This document shows positions 1 to 7,226 of a stretch of 17,232 nt of DNA, piece after piece. Position numbers and translations under genes: made by a program. Below the pieces are notes generated by a model. That model saw nothing but the letters and a program-made list of their open reading frames with translations. It was not told where the DNA came from and made no database searches. Origin of the DNA: JAZTZP01 sp045637525 (GTDB lineage Bacteria; Bacillota; Clostridia; UBA1381); contig JAZTZP010000149.1 of NCBI GenBank assembly GCA_045637525.1, forward strand, positions 1 to 17,232. Reading direction: 5' to 3'. Each line of letters starts with the position of its first letter. The stretch's first letter is position 1.

Positions 1-11
1 AAGTTAATGAA

Positions 12-29
12 GAAATCGCAAGCGATTTC
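12..29. repeat. Perfect hairpin at the left edge of the window
   Basis: GAAATCGC and GCGATTTC face each other around AA, giving a 7-bp stem with a CAAG tetraloop if transcribed. It is followed by the palindrome AAATTTAAATTT (30-41). There is no T-tract, so it is a poor terminator candidate. The gene to the left is outside the window. The rest of 1-175 holds no credible ORF; it contains the palindrome TTGTTAACAA at 134-143 and an 18-mer (113-130) that recurs inverted at 16714-16731. Confidence 0.5.
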
Positions 30-187
30 AAATTTAAATTTCTTAAGTTGACAGTATTGCTTTAGGCAAGGGAGGCTTGCAAAGCGTACCGAAATCCTAC
101 TGCAAACACGCAGATAAACTATAATTTATATTTTTGTTAACAATTTGTTTACTCATTCAAAAACCGTGCATTTTTTTGTGAAAATTC

Positions 188-216
188 TTGACAGGGGGCT
201 TGATTTATGCTATACT
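188..216 (+). promoter_or_regulatory. SigA-type extended -10 promoter for the TM1266-hydG unit
   Basis: TTGACA (188-193) is a perfect -35. After 17 bases comes TATACT (211-216), preceded by TGC (208-210), an extended -10. Transcription would start near 223, giving a leader of about 34 bases before the GTG start at 257. The string TTGTGAA-5-TTGACAG at 176-194 resembles a Rex operator whose spacer is one base too long and would overlap the -35; this is treated as a hypothesis only. Confidence 0.85.
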
Positions 217-256
217 GATATTGTGAAGTGAAGAAAACATGCGGAGGTGCTTTGTT

Positions 257-502
257 GTGGAGGAAAGGGTTGCTTTGATCGGAATTATTGTTGAAAATTT
301 TGATTCTGTTTCTGATATAAACAACATTTTACACGAATACAGCAGTTATATTATCGGAAGAATGGGAGTTCCGTATTCTAAGAAAAATGTATCTGTTATA
401 AGTGTTGCGGTTGATGCACCTCAAAGTGTAATAAGTGCTTTATCCGGAAAGCTCGGAATGCTTGACGGGGTAAGCTCAAAAACAATATATTCACAAATCT
501 GA
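257..502 (+). CDS. TM1266-family iron-only hydrogenase system regulator
   Basis: This 81-residue protein has the N-terminus VEERVALIGIIVEN and the pattern of a short ACT/NikR-like ligand-binding fold, including a GRMGVPY-type turn and a hydrophobic ISVAVDAP strand. The TM1266 family is annotated as the iron-only hydrogenase system regulator and is often found beside hydE, hydF or hydG; its mechanism is not well defined, and no DNA-binding segment is visible here. I chose GTG at 257 because GGAGG at 243-247 sits 9 bases upstream and the resulting N-terminus matches the family. An in-frame ATG at 239 would add six residues, lacks a good ribosome binding site and overlaps the Shine-Dalgarno. It lies 41 bases upstream of hydG and very likely shares its transcript. 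Confidence 0.8.
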   Translation: MEERVALIGIIVENFDSVSDINNILHEYSSYIIGRMGVPYSKKNVSVISVAVDAPQSVISALSGKLGMLDGVSSKTIYSQI

Positions 503-543
503 ACGGAAAGCTCAGGCTGACCGAAAAGAAGGGAGATTTTAAA

Positions 544-1962
544 ATGTATAATCCGAAATCGAAAAAGGCTGAGGAGTTTATTTGCCATGACGAGGTTATA
601 AAAACTCTTGAATATGCCGAACAAAACAAGAACAACGTGGAGCTTATTGATAAAATTCTCGAAAAAGCAAGGGAAAGAAAAGGTCTTTCGCACAGAGAAG
701 CGGCGGTTTTGCTTGATTGTGAAATTCCGGAGAAAAATCAAGAGATTTTTGCGCTTGCAAGGCAGATAAAACAGGATTTTTACGGCAACAGAATTGTTAT
801 GTTTGCACCGCTTTATTTATCTAATTATTGCGTTAACGGGTGTGTGTATTGTCCGTATCATGCGAAAAATAAGCGCATACCGAGAAAGAAGCTTACACAG
901 GAGGAAATCAGGAAAGAGGTTATAGCACTTCAGGATATGGGACATAAGCGACTTGCACTTGAGGCAGGTGAGGATCCTGTGAATAACCCGATTGAATACA
1001 TTCTTGAAAGCATAAATACCATTTATTCAATAAAACATAAAAATGGTGCAATAAGACGTGTGAACGTAAATATTGCGGCAACTACTGTTGAGAATTATCG
1101 AAAGCTTAAAGACGCAGGGATAGGAACTTATATTCTTTTCCAGGAAACATACCATAAAGAAAGCTATGAAGTGCTTCACCCGACGGGACCTAAACATGAT
1201 TATGCATATCACACAGAGGCGATGGACAGGGCTATGGAGGGCGGAATTGACGACGTTGGCTTAGGGGTTCTGTTTGGTCTTGAAAGATACAGATATGAGT
1301 ATGCGGCTATTCTTATGCACGCAGAGCATTTAGAGGCTGTTTTCGGAGTCGGGCCGCATACAATAAGCGTACCGAGACTGAGAAATGCTGACGATGTGGA
1401 CGCAAACTCATTTAAAAACGGAATCAGCGATGATATATTTGAAAAGATTGTGGCTTGCATAAGGATTGCAGTTCCTTATACGGGAATGATTGTTTCGACA
1501 CGGGAAAGCAAGGCTTGCCGTGAGAGAGTTTTAAAGCTCGGTGTGTCGCAGATAAGCGGCGGATCACGCACAAGCGTTGGCGGTTATGCTGAGGAAGAGC
1601 CTGAGGAGGAATGCTCGGCACAGTTTGATGTAAGCGACAGAAGAACTCTTGACGAGGTTGTCGGCTGGCTGATTGAACAGGGATATATTCCGAGTTTTTG
1701 CACTGCATGCTATCGTGAGGGAAGGACAGGCGACCGTTTTATGAGTCTTTGTAAATCGGGACAAATACAAAACTGCTGTCATCCGAATGCACTTATGACA
1801 CTCAAAGAATACCTTGAGGATTATGCAAGCGACCGCACGAGGGAGCTGGGCGAAAAGCTGATAAAAGCTGAGCTTGATAATATCCCTAATGATAAGGTTA
1901 AAGAAATTGCTGCAAAATATATTTCTGAGATAAGAGGCGGAAAGCGGGATTTTCGTTTTTGA
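544..1962 (+). CDS. hydG: HydG, [FeFe]-hydrogenase H-cluster radical SAM maturase (tyrosine lyase)
   Basis: HydG cleaves tyrosine with S-adenosylmethionine, releases p-cresol, and converts the dehydroglycine fragment to CO and cyanide, which it assembles on iron as a precursor of the hydrogenase H-cluster. In this 472-residue cytoplasmic protein the radical SAM cysteines are C96, C100 and C103 (CVNGCVYC). The C-terminal auxiliary cluster motif CX2CX22C is intact at C386, C389 and C412, next to YREGRTGDRFM. The CX2CX22C motif separates HydG from the related ThiH. Length is usual for the family. A GGGAG-type ribosome binding site precedes the ATG. HydE, HydF and the hydrogenase itself are not in the window, so they must be encoded elsewhere if the system works. 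No convincing terminator follows the gene. Confidence 0.96.
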   Translation: MYNPKSKKAEEFICHDEVIKTLEYAEQNKNNVELIDKILEKARERKGLSHREAAVLLDCEIPEKNQEIFALARQIKQDFYGNRIVMFAPLYLSNYCVNGCVYCPYHAKNKRIPRKKLTQEEIRKEVIALQDMGHKRLALEAGEDPVNNPIEYILESINTIYSIKHKNGAIRRVNVNIAATTVENYRKLKDAGIGTYILFQETYHKESYEVLHPTGPKHDYAYHTEAMDRAMEGGIDDVGLGVLFGLERYRYEYAAILMHAEHLEAVFGVGPHTISVPRLRNADDVDANSFKNGISDDIFEKIVACIRIAVPYTGMIVSTRESKACRERVLKLGVSQISGGSRTSVGGYAEEEPEEECSAQFDVSDRRTLDEVVGWLIEQGYIPSFCTACYREGRTGDRFMSLCKSGQIQNCCHPNALMTLKEYLEDYASDRTRELGEKLIKAELDNIPNDKVKEIAAKYISEIRGGKRDFRF

Positions 1963-2033
1963 TAAAAAAATAGTGCTTTTGTTACAAAGATGTGTTTATT
2001 TTATTGAATTTTGAAAAAAAATCTATTTTACTC

Positions 2034-2062
2034 TTGACATGTTGAATTATTTAAGATAAAAT
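2034..2062 (+). promoter_or_regulatory. SigA-type promoter for rsmD-coaD operon
   Basis: TTGACA (2034-2039), 17-base spacer, TAAAAT (2057-2062; 5 of 6 to consensus). The expected start is near 2069, giving a leader of only about 19 bases containing GGAGG (2074-2078) before the rsmD ATG at 2088. Confidence 0.85.
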
Positions 2063-2087
2063 AGTAAAGTAACGGAGGTATTTTGCA

Positions 2088-2630
2088 ATGAGAGTTATTT
2101 CCGGGATTAAAAAGGGCTGTAAGCTTATAGAGTTTGAGGGAGAGGATATTCGACCTACGACTGACAGAGTGAAGGAATCTGTTTTTAATCTTATTCAGGA
2201 ATATGTCAGGGACGCATCGGTGCTTGACTTATTTGCCGGTAGCGGTAACTTATGCTTTGAGGCTGTAAGCCGGGGAGCTAAGAGCGGTGTTTGTATTGAT
2301 GCGGATATACGCTCTGTTGAGATTATTAAGAAAAACAGACAAAAGCTCGGATTTGAAGAGCTCGTAACGATTTATCATATGCGTGCTGAGGAGTTTTTAA
2401 AAAGCAATTCTTTGAAATATGATATAATATTTATGGATCCTCCGTATAATAAGGGACTCATAGAACCGGTTCTCGGTCTTGTCGTATCGGACAACAAACT
2501 GTCAGACGATGGGATTATTGTTATTGAAAGCGACAATCCGGACAAGCTTCCGGAGGTTAAAGGTTTAAACATTTTAAAACAACGTCGCTACGGTCGGACT
2601 ATGATAACTGTATATACTAAGGACCTATAA
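2088..2630 (+). CDS. rsmD: RsmD, 16S rRNA (guanine-N2)-methyltransferase
   Basis: RsmD transfers a methyl group from S-adenosylmethionine to N2 of 16S rRNA guanine 966 (E. coli numbering) during 30S assembly. The 180-residue protein has the family N-terminus MRVISG, the segment RPTTDRVKESVFN (residues 22-34), the SAM-binding motif LDLFAGSGN (46-54) and the catalytic DPPY (117-120) of N2/N6-type methyltransferases. Motif I continues as NLCFEAVSRGA, where many relatives have ALGIEALSRGA; this is a conservative departure. It has a strong Shine-Dalgarno (GGAGG, 9-base spacing) and its own promoter, and lies 20 bases before coaD, an adjacency common in Firmicutes. Confidence 0.93.
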   Translation: MRVISGIKKGCKLIEFEGEDIRPTTDRVKESVFNLIQEYVRDASVLDLFAGSGNLCFEAVSRGAKSGVCIDADIRSVEIIKKNRQKLGFEELVTIYHMRAEEFLKSNSLKYDIIFMDPPYNKGLIEPVLGLVVSDNKLSDDGIIVIESDNPDKLPEVKGLNILKQRRYGRTMITVYTKDL

Positions 2631-2650
2631 GAATTACAGCGGAGGAAATA

Positions 2651-3130
2651 ATGAGAATAGCAGTATATCCGGGGAGCTTCGATCCCATAACAAACGGACA
2701 TTTGGATATTATCAAAAGGGCATCGGGACTTTATGATAAAGTTATTGTCGGTGTTCTTGCAAATGCCAATAAAAGCCCGCTTTTTACGGAGATGGAACGT
2801 GTTTGCATGATTGAAGAGGTTGTTAAAAACTTTGATAATGTAAGCGTTGATACTTTCTCGGGACTGTTGGTGGATTTTGCAAAGCAGAATAACGCCGCAG
2901 TTATAATAAAGGGGCTTCGTACCGTAAAGGATTTTGAGTACGAATTTCAGATGGCGCTGTTGAATAAGGCGCTTAATCCTGACTATGAAACGGTATTTCT
3001 TATGACTGATATGAAATACTCGTACATAAGTTCAAGTATCGTGAAGGAAGTTGCAAAGCTTCACGGAGATTTAACCGATTTTGTTCCCGGACAGATTGTG
3101 GATAAAATCAAGAGTAAATATGAGAAATAA
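2651..3130 (+). CDS. coaD: CoaD, phosphopantetheine adenylyltransferase
   Basis: CoaD catalyses the reversible transfer of AMP from ATP to 4'-phosphopantetheine, making dephospho-CoA, the penultimate step of CoA synthesis. The 159-residue length is typical. It carries the nucleotidyltransferase nucleotide-binding motif TNGH (residues 14-17) in YPGSFDPITNGH, the KGLRTVKDFEYEFQMA segment (87-102) and the ISSSIVKE segment (126-133). A GGAGG ribosome binding site lies just upstream. It is cotranscribed with rsmD. The first enzyme of the same pathway, CoaX, is encoded at 7227 in a different transcription unit. Confidence 0.96.
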   Translation: MRIAVYPGSFDPITNGHLDIIKRASGLYDKVIVGVLANANKSPLFTEMERVCMIEEVVKNFDNVSVDTFSGLLVDFAKQNNAAVIIKGLRTVKDFEYEFQMALLNKALNPDYETVFLMTDMKYSYISSSIVKEVAKLHGDLTDFVPGQIVDKIKSKYEK

Positions 3131-3155
3131 AAACATTTCTTTTTAAACCAAGTTA

Positions 3156-3213
3156 ATTTCAAAGCGTTTGCTTTGACATGAAATAACGGACAGGCTTTAA
3201 TTATATTTGTCCG
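3156..3213 (+). repeat. Paired hairpins between coaD and the coiled-coil gene
   Basis: Two dyads fill this intergenic gap. The first is CAAAGC-GTTT-GCTTTG (3160-3175), nested in ATTTCA (3156-3161) and TGAAAT (3179-3184). The second is CGGACA (3187-3192) with TGTCCG (3208-3213) around a 15-base loop. Neither is followed by a T-tract, so they are not standard intrinsic terminators. They may be an mRNA processing or stability element, or a small intergenic repeat. No clear promoter follows them. Confidence 0.45.
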
Positions 3214-3244
3214 GTAAAATATTATAGATAGGAGTAGTGTTGGT

Positions 3245-3700
3245 ATGGATTCGGATATGGATATCATGGAAATTATTGATATGATGGAGGAGGTAATAGA
3301 GAAGGCTTCTGTTGTACCTCTCACCGGAAAGGTTATGCTGGATAAGGACGATATGCTTGACTTTATTCAGGAGCTCAGACTTGTATACCCTGACGAGCTT
3401 AAAGAAGCTAAGTGGGTAAAAGAAGAAAGAGAAAGAATACTTTCAGAGGCGGAAAATCGTGCTCAGACTATTCAGAAGAATGCTGAGGAAACTCAGATGC
3501 AGCTTATTGATGAGCATGAGATTACCAAGTGCGCTTATGATCAGGCAAACGAGCTTGTTAAGAGTGCAACCGACAGAGCGATCGAGATAAAGACAGATTG
3601 TGATCAATACGTTGATGAAATATTAAACGATGCTGAAAAACGTCTCGAAATGCTGCTTCATAAAGTTCGTGAAGATCGTATGGATTTCAACAACAACTAA
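3245..3700 (+). CDS. Small coiled-coil protein of unknown function (AtpF/DivIVA-like composition)
   Basis: This 151-residue, highly charged protein has no signal peptide or membrane segment. The N-terminal 25 residues are acidic and methionine-rich, followed by a segment around residues 25-52 with VVPLTGKVMLDKDDMLDFIQEL. From about residue 55 to 145 it is a continuous Glu/Lys/Ala/Gln-rich amphipathic helix likely to form a coiled coil, ending in an Asn-rich tail. Such proteins beside coaD in Clostridia are often automatically annotated as ATPase or ATP synthase subunit B-like, probably because of coiled-coil composition; I see no nucleotide-binding motif and no membrane anchor, so neither name is supported. 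The start is set by AGGAG at 3230-3234. It is the last gene before the terminator at 3723. Confidence 0.8.
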   Translation: MDSDMDIMEIIDMMEEVIEKASVVPLTGKVMLDKDDMLDFIQELRLVYPDELKEAKWVKEERERILSEAENRAQTIQKNAEETQMQLIDEHEITKCAYDQANELVKSATDRAIEIKTDCDQYVDEILNDAEKRLEMLLHKVREDRMDFNNN

Positions 3701-3722
3701 TATTTTTAAAAGGTTAAGTATC

Positions 3723-3770
3723 AGGGCTGTTTAAAAAATGACATGAAACAGCTCTGTTTGTGTTTGTGTT
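3723..3770 (+). terminator. Intrinsic terminator after rsmD-coaD operon, or fhs leader attenuator
   Basis: AGGGCTGTTT (3723-3732) pairs with AAACAGCTCT (3746-3755), a 10-bp stem with one G-U pair and a 13-base loop, followed by a T/G-rich run rather than a pure T-tract. It lies 23 bases after the coiled-coil gene and 37 bases before the fhs start. No good promoter separates it from fhs, so it could regulate readthrough into fhs. Confidence 0.65.
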
Positions 3771-3792
3771 ATCATGGAAAGGGAGGATGAAC

Positions 3793-5463
3793 ATGAAAAC
3801 AGATATTGAAATTGCACAGGAAGCGGTTATGAACCATATACGGGACGTTGCCGCAGGTATTGGCATTACTGAGGATGAGCTTGAGTTTTACGGAAAATAC
3901 AAGGCGAAGCTTTCTGATGAGCTTAAGGTAAGACTCGAAAAGGAAAGCGACGGCAAGCTGATACTTGTAACAGCAATAAATCCGACTCCGGCAGGCGAAG
4001 GTAAGACAACAACAACTATCGGACTTGGTGACGCTTTGTCAAGACTCGGAAAAAGATGCGTGCTTGCACTTCGTGAGCCGTCTTTGGGTCCTGTTATGGG
4101 TGTGAAAGGCGGTGCTGCCGGCGGCGGTTACAGTCAGGTTGTGCCGATGGAGGATATTAATCTGCATTTTACAGGGGATTTTCATGCCATTACTGCGGCT
4201 AATAATCTTCTGAGTGCGATGATTGATAATCATATTCATCAGGGGAATGCTCTGGATATTGACGTTAATAACATAGTATGGAAAAGAGTTACCGATACAA
4301 ACGACAGAGCGCTCAGAAAGACAATATGCGGTCTTGGCGGACGCATAAACGGCGTACCCCGTGAGGACGGGTTTATGATAACTGTTGCATCGGAGATAAT
4401 GGCTGTGCTGTGTCTTGCGGACGGTATTGTGGATTTAAAAACACGACTTGCAAAGATTATTATTGGTTACAGCCGAAGCGGTGAGCCTGTTACGGCGGGA
4501 GACCTTAAGGCAGAGGGCGCAATGACAGCACTTTTAAAGGATGCGATTAAGCCTAATCTTGTTCAGACTTTAGAGCATACTCCTTGTCTTATACATGGTG
4601 GCCCGTTTGCTAATATTGCACATGGATGTAACAGCGTTCAGGCTACTAAGCTTGCACTTAAGTTATCTGATTATACGGTGACAGAGGCCGGATTTGGCGC
4701 TGATCTGGGTGCTGAAAAGTTCCTTGATATAAAGTGCAGATTTGCAAATCTTAAGCCTGATGCTGTTGTTATTGTTGCAACTGTAAGAGCTTTGAAATAT
4801 AACGGCGGCGTTAAAAAGGATATGCTTAAGACACCTGATGTTGAGGCACTTCGAAGAGGTATGGTAAATCTTGAAAAGCATATAGAGAATATGCAACTGT
4901 ATAACATTCCGGTTGTGGTTGCCGTTAACCGTTTTGATACGGACAGCGAGGAAGAGCTTGATACCGTTATCAATATGTGTAAATCAAAAGACGTGATGTG
5001 CTCTTTATCTGAAGTGTTTGCAAAGGGTGGAGAAGGCGGAATTGATCTTGCTGAAAAGGTTATGAAAACGATAGCTGAAAAGCCGTCTGGTTATGCACCT
5101 TTATATGATGAAAATTTAAGTATTCCCGAAAAAATAGAAGCTATTGTTAAAAAGATATACGGCGGTAGCGGTGTGAACTATTCGGGAAAGGCGAAGAAGC
5201 AGATTAAGAGACTTGAAGAGCTTGGTCTTGACAAGATGCCTGTATGTGTTGCAAAAACACAGTATTCTTTATCGGATGATCCGGCACTGCTCGGAAGACC
5301 TGAGGGATTTGAAGTGAATGTTGCAACTGTAAGAGTTTCAAACGGTGCGGGATTTATAGTAGTGGAAACGGGCGATATTATGGTTATGCCCGGTCTTCCG
5401 AAAGTGCCTGCGGCTGAAAAAATAGATGTAGACAACGGCGGTGTAATATCCGGACTGTTCTGA
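3793..5463 (+). CDS. fhs: Formate-tetrahydrofolate ligase (10-formyl-THF synthetase)
   Basis: The enzyme joins formate to tetrahydrofolate using ATP, giving 10-formyl-THF for purine synthesis and, in acetogens, for the methyl branch of the Wood-Ljungdahl pathway. With the start at 3793 the protein is 556 residues, the usual length. Visible motifs: the P-loop PTPAGEGKTTTT (residues 64-75), the FTGDFHAITAANNLLSAMIDNH segment, and the EAGFGADLGAEKFLDIKC signature. I chose MKTDIEIA because GGGAGG (3781-3786) is 6 bases upstream; the longer reading frame from 3760 includes the ribosome binding site, and an in-frame ATG at 3787 touches it. No other Wood-Ljungdahl gene is nearby, so acetogenesis cannot be inferred. 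Confidence 0.97.
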   Translation: MKTDIEIAQEAVMNHIRDVAAGIGITEDELEFYGKYKAKLSDELKVRLEKESDGKLILVTAINPTPAGEGKTTTTIGLGDALSRLGKRCVLALREPSLGPVMGVKGGAAGGGYSQVVPMEDINLHFTGDFHAITAANNLLSAMIDNHIHQGNALDIDVNNIVWKRVTDTNDRALRKTICGLGGRINGVPREDGFMITVASEIMAVLCLADGIVDLKTRLAKIIIGYSRSGEPVTAGDLKAEGAMTALLKDAIKPNLVQTLEHTPCLIHGGPFANIAHGCNSVQATKLALKLSDYTVTEAGFGADLGAEKFLDIKCRFANLKPDAVVIVATVRALKYNGGVKKDMLKTPDVEALRRGMVNLEKHIENMQLYNIPVVVAVNRFDTDSEEELDTVINMCKSKDVMCSLSEVFAKGGEGGIDLAEKVMKTIAEKPSGYAPLYDENLSIPEKIEAIVKKIYGGSGVNYSGKAKKQIKRLEELGLDKMPVCVAKTQYSLSDDPALLGRPEGFEVNVATVRVSNGAGFIVVETGDIMVMPGLPKVPAAEKIDVDNGGVISGLF

Positions 5464-5480
5464 TACGGAAGGAGACAAAG

Positions 5481-5903
5481 TTGGAAAGGCGTTTTATAAC
5501 CAACTCATATGATGAAACAATAGATATTGCATGTGAATTTGCGGGTGAGCTATGTGCCGGTGATATTATTTGTATGTATGGCGATTTAGGTGCCGGAAAG
5601 ACGGCGTTTACACAGGGTATTGCAAAAGGACTCGGAATTACGGGATATGTAAACAGTCCTACATTTACGATTGTAAACGTTTATGAAGGCAAACTTAAGC
5701 TGAATCATTTTGATGCATACAGAATAGGTGACAGCGACGAAATGGCGGATATCGGCTTTGATGAGATGATAAACGGCGACGCTGTATCTGTAATCGAATG
5801 GGCGGAGCTTATCGAAGATATTATTCCCGACGGGCGGTATAATATAACTATTGTATTTAAGGATGAAACGAAACGTGAAATAACTATTGAGAGAAAGGAG
5901 TAA
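5481..5903 (+). CDS. tsaE: TsaE, tRNA t6A biosynthesis ATPase
   Basis: TsaE is the small P-loop ATPase that supports the TsaB-TsaD complex when it transfers threonylcarbamoyl to A37 of ANN-decoding tRNAs. The 140-residue protein has Walker A GDLGAGKT (residues 34-41), the NSPTF motif (about 58-62), the HFDAYR segment and the conserved VIEWAE near residue 110. The start is TTG at 5481: AAGGAG at 5469-5474 lies 6 bases upstream, and the resulting N-terminus matches the family. It begins 17 bases after fhs and ends 5 bases before tsaB, so the three are probably cotranscribed. Confidence 0.94.
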   Translation: MERRFITNSYDETIDIACEFAGELCAGDIICMYGDLGAGKTAFTQGIAKGLGITGYVNSPTFTIVNVYEGKLKLNHFDAYRIGDSDEMADIGFDEMINGDAVSVIEWAELIEDIIPDGRYNITIVFKDETKREITIERKE

Positions 5904-5908
5904 GATTT

Positions 5909-6580
5909 ATGAAGGTACTTGCTGTTGACACATCGGCTGTTGTTGCATCATGCGCGATAGTTGATGGCGAAAAACTGCTTGGCGAAATTACAGTTAATAA
6001 CAGGCTTACTCATTCTCAGACAATAATGCCGGCTGTTGATGAGCTTTTGAAGCGTTGTGAATGCAAGCTCAGCGATATAGATTTATTTGCCTGTGCGGAG
6101 GGGCCCGGCTCGTATACGGGACTGAGAATTGGCATGGCAACGATAAAGGCGCTTGCACATGGGATGAATAAACCGGTTATCGGTATAAATTCTTTAGAGG
6201 CGCTTGCTTATCGTCTTCCGTTTTGTGAGCATCTTATAACTCCGATAATGGATGCAAGAAAAAATCGCGTGTTTACCGCTACTTATTTATGGGAGGACGG
6301 TAAGTTGCGTGTGGTAACTGAGCCATGCGTTATAACGATAGAGGAATGCGTTTCGGATTGCGGAAATTATATTGATACTGTTTTTACGGGTGACGGTGTG
6401 GAAATTCATCGTGAATTTATAAAAGAAAAGCTCGGTGAAAATGCATGGTTTGCACCGGCGTCATCATGCTTTCAGAGTGCGGCAGCTGTTGCACAGACAG
6501 CTCATTTGCGAAGCAGTGAGGCTGTGGGGTACAGCGAATTGAAACCATTTTATATAGGAAAAACACAAGGTGATAAATAA
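5909..6580 (+). CDS. tsaB: TsaB, tRNA t6A biosynthesis scaffold protein
   Basis: TsaB is a catalytically inactive ASKHA-fold partner of TsaD in the bacterial t6A complex. The 223-residue protein shows MKVLAVDTSA at the N-terminus, the THSQTIMPAVDELL segment (residues 34-47) and the signature EGPGSYTGLRIG (64-75). It lacks the metal-binding HxxxH of TsaD, as expected for TsaB. Its ribosome binding site, AAAGGAG, overlaps the end of tsaE, which suggests translational coupling. The usual neighbours rimI and tsaD do not follow; rpiB does, so the t6A set is split in this genome. Confidence 0.94.
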   Translation: MKVLAVDTSAVVASCAIVDGEKLLGEITVNNRLTHSQTIMPAVDELLKRCECKLSDIDLFACAEGPGSYTGLRIGMATIKALAHGMNKPVIGINSLEALAYRLPFCEHLITPIMDARKNRVFTATYLWEDGKLRVVTEPCVITIEECVSDCGNYIDTVFTGDGVEIHREFIKEKLGENAWFAPASSCFQSAAAVAQTAHLRSSEAVGYSELKPFYIGKTQGDK

Positions 6581-6615
6581 CGGAGCTTACAAAAGCCCGG
6601 GAATGGAGGATTAAA

Positions 6616-7047
6616 ATGATAGCAATAGGATGTGACCATGGCGGTCTTGAACTTAAGGGACATATAATTAACTATTTAGAGTCAAAAGGGATTGAGGTAA
6701 AGGATTACGGCACGTATACAGAGGATAGTGTGGACTATCCCGATTGTGCGGCGCCGGTATGTAAGGCGGTACAAAGCGGTGAGGCTGAAAACGGAATCCT
6801 TATTTGCGGAACGGGAATAGGTATTTCAATAGCGGCTAACAAATATAAAGGAATACGCGCGGCGCTTTGCTCTGATGTGTACAGTGCTAAAATGTCGAAA
6901 CAGCATAACAATGCACAGATTATATGCTTGGGCGGACGTGTAACCGGCAGAGAGCTTGCGTTTATGATTGTTGATACATGGCTTGAGACGGAGTTTGAGG
7001 GCGGACGTCATGAGGGACGTATAGCAAAAATTCATTCTGTTGAATAA
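6616..7047 (+). CDS. rpiB: RpiB, ribose-5-phosphate isomerase B
   Basis: RpiB interconverts ribose 5-phosphate and ribulose 5-phosphate in the non-oxidative pentose phosphate pathway. The 143-residue length is typical of RpiB/LacAB proteins. It shows the N-terminal GCDHGG (residues 5-10), the catalytic cysteine C64 in ILICGTGIG, the SVDYPD segment (38-43) and the basic C-terminal GGRHEGRIAKI region that binds phosphate. A strong GGAGG lies upstream. It is the last gene of the fhs-tsaE-tsaB-rpiB group and is followed directly by a terminator. The presence of C64 and absence of LacA partners favour RpiB over galactose-6-phosphate isomerase. Confidence 0.95.
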   Translation: MIAIGCDHGGLELKGHIINYLESKGIEVKDYGTYTEDSVDYPDCAAPVCKAVQSGEAENGILICGTGIGISIAANKYKGIRAALCSDVYSAKMSKQHNNAQIICLGGRVTGRELAFMIVDTWLETEFEGGRHEGRIAKIHSVE

Positions 7048-7059
7048 TATAAAATTAAA

Positions 7060-7100
7060 AAAGAAACCTGAGAAATTTTACGCAGGTTTCTTTGTTTTTT
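7060..7100 (+). terminator. Intrinsic terminator after rpiB
   Basis: AAAGAAACCTG (7060-7070) pairs perfectly with CAGGTTTCTTT (7083-7093), an 11-bp stem with a 12-base loop, followed by TGTTTTTT. It starts 13 bases after the rpiB stop. The A-rich left flank could also let it work from the other strand. Confidence 0.9.
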
Positions 7101-7133
7101 GTGTGAAAAAAATATTAAAAATAAAGCTTAGTG

Positions 7134-7162
7134 TTGACTTTTATTTAAAAAGAGTGTATAAT
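7134..7162 (+). promoter_or_regulatory. SigA-type consensus promoter for coaX
   Basis: TTGACT (7134-7139), 17-base spacer, TATAAT (7157-7162). The expected start near 7169 leaves a leader of about 58 bases before the coaX ATG, with AAGGAAGG-type Shine-Dalgarno around 7210-7217. It is the only strong promoter seen before the terminator at 13598, so it may drive coaX through the amidohydrolase gene. Confidence 0.88.
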
Positions 7163-7226
7163 ATTAAGAGTTGGCGGTTGTAGGGTAATATGGTTGAAAT
7201 TAAGGATAAAAGGAAGGTAAAAAAGT

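Noticed and set aside
239..256. ATG at 239 as start of the TM1266-family gene
   Set aside because: The GGAGG that fits the gene lies downstream of this ATG, and the family N-terminus matches translation from GTG at 257.
445..513. Repeat CGGAAAGCTC at 445-454 and 504-513
   Set aside because: One copy is coding and one is in the gap before hydG; ten bases without symmetry or a third copy is likely chance.
396..741. Minus-strand open frames over the TM1266 gene and hydG
   Set aside because: They are antisense to well-supported genes, overlap each other and resemble no known protein; the same holds for the other minus-strand frames in the window.
1963..2033. Terminator after hydG
   Set aside because: Only weak 5-bp dyads such as TTTGT-T-ACAAA are present, without a stable stem followed by a T-tract.
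3760..3792. Longer N-terminus for fhs starting at 3760
   Set aside because: It would read through the GGGAGG ribosome binding site; the family length and N-terminus fit the ATG at 3793.
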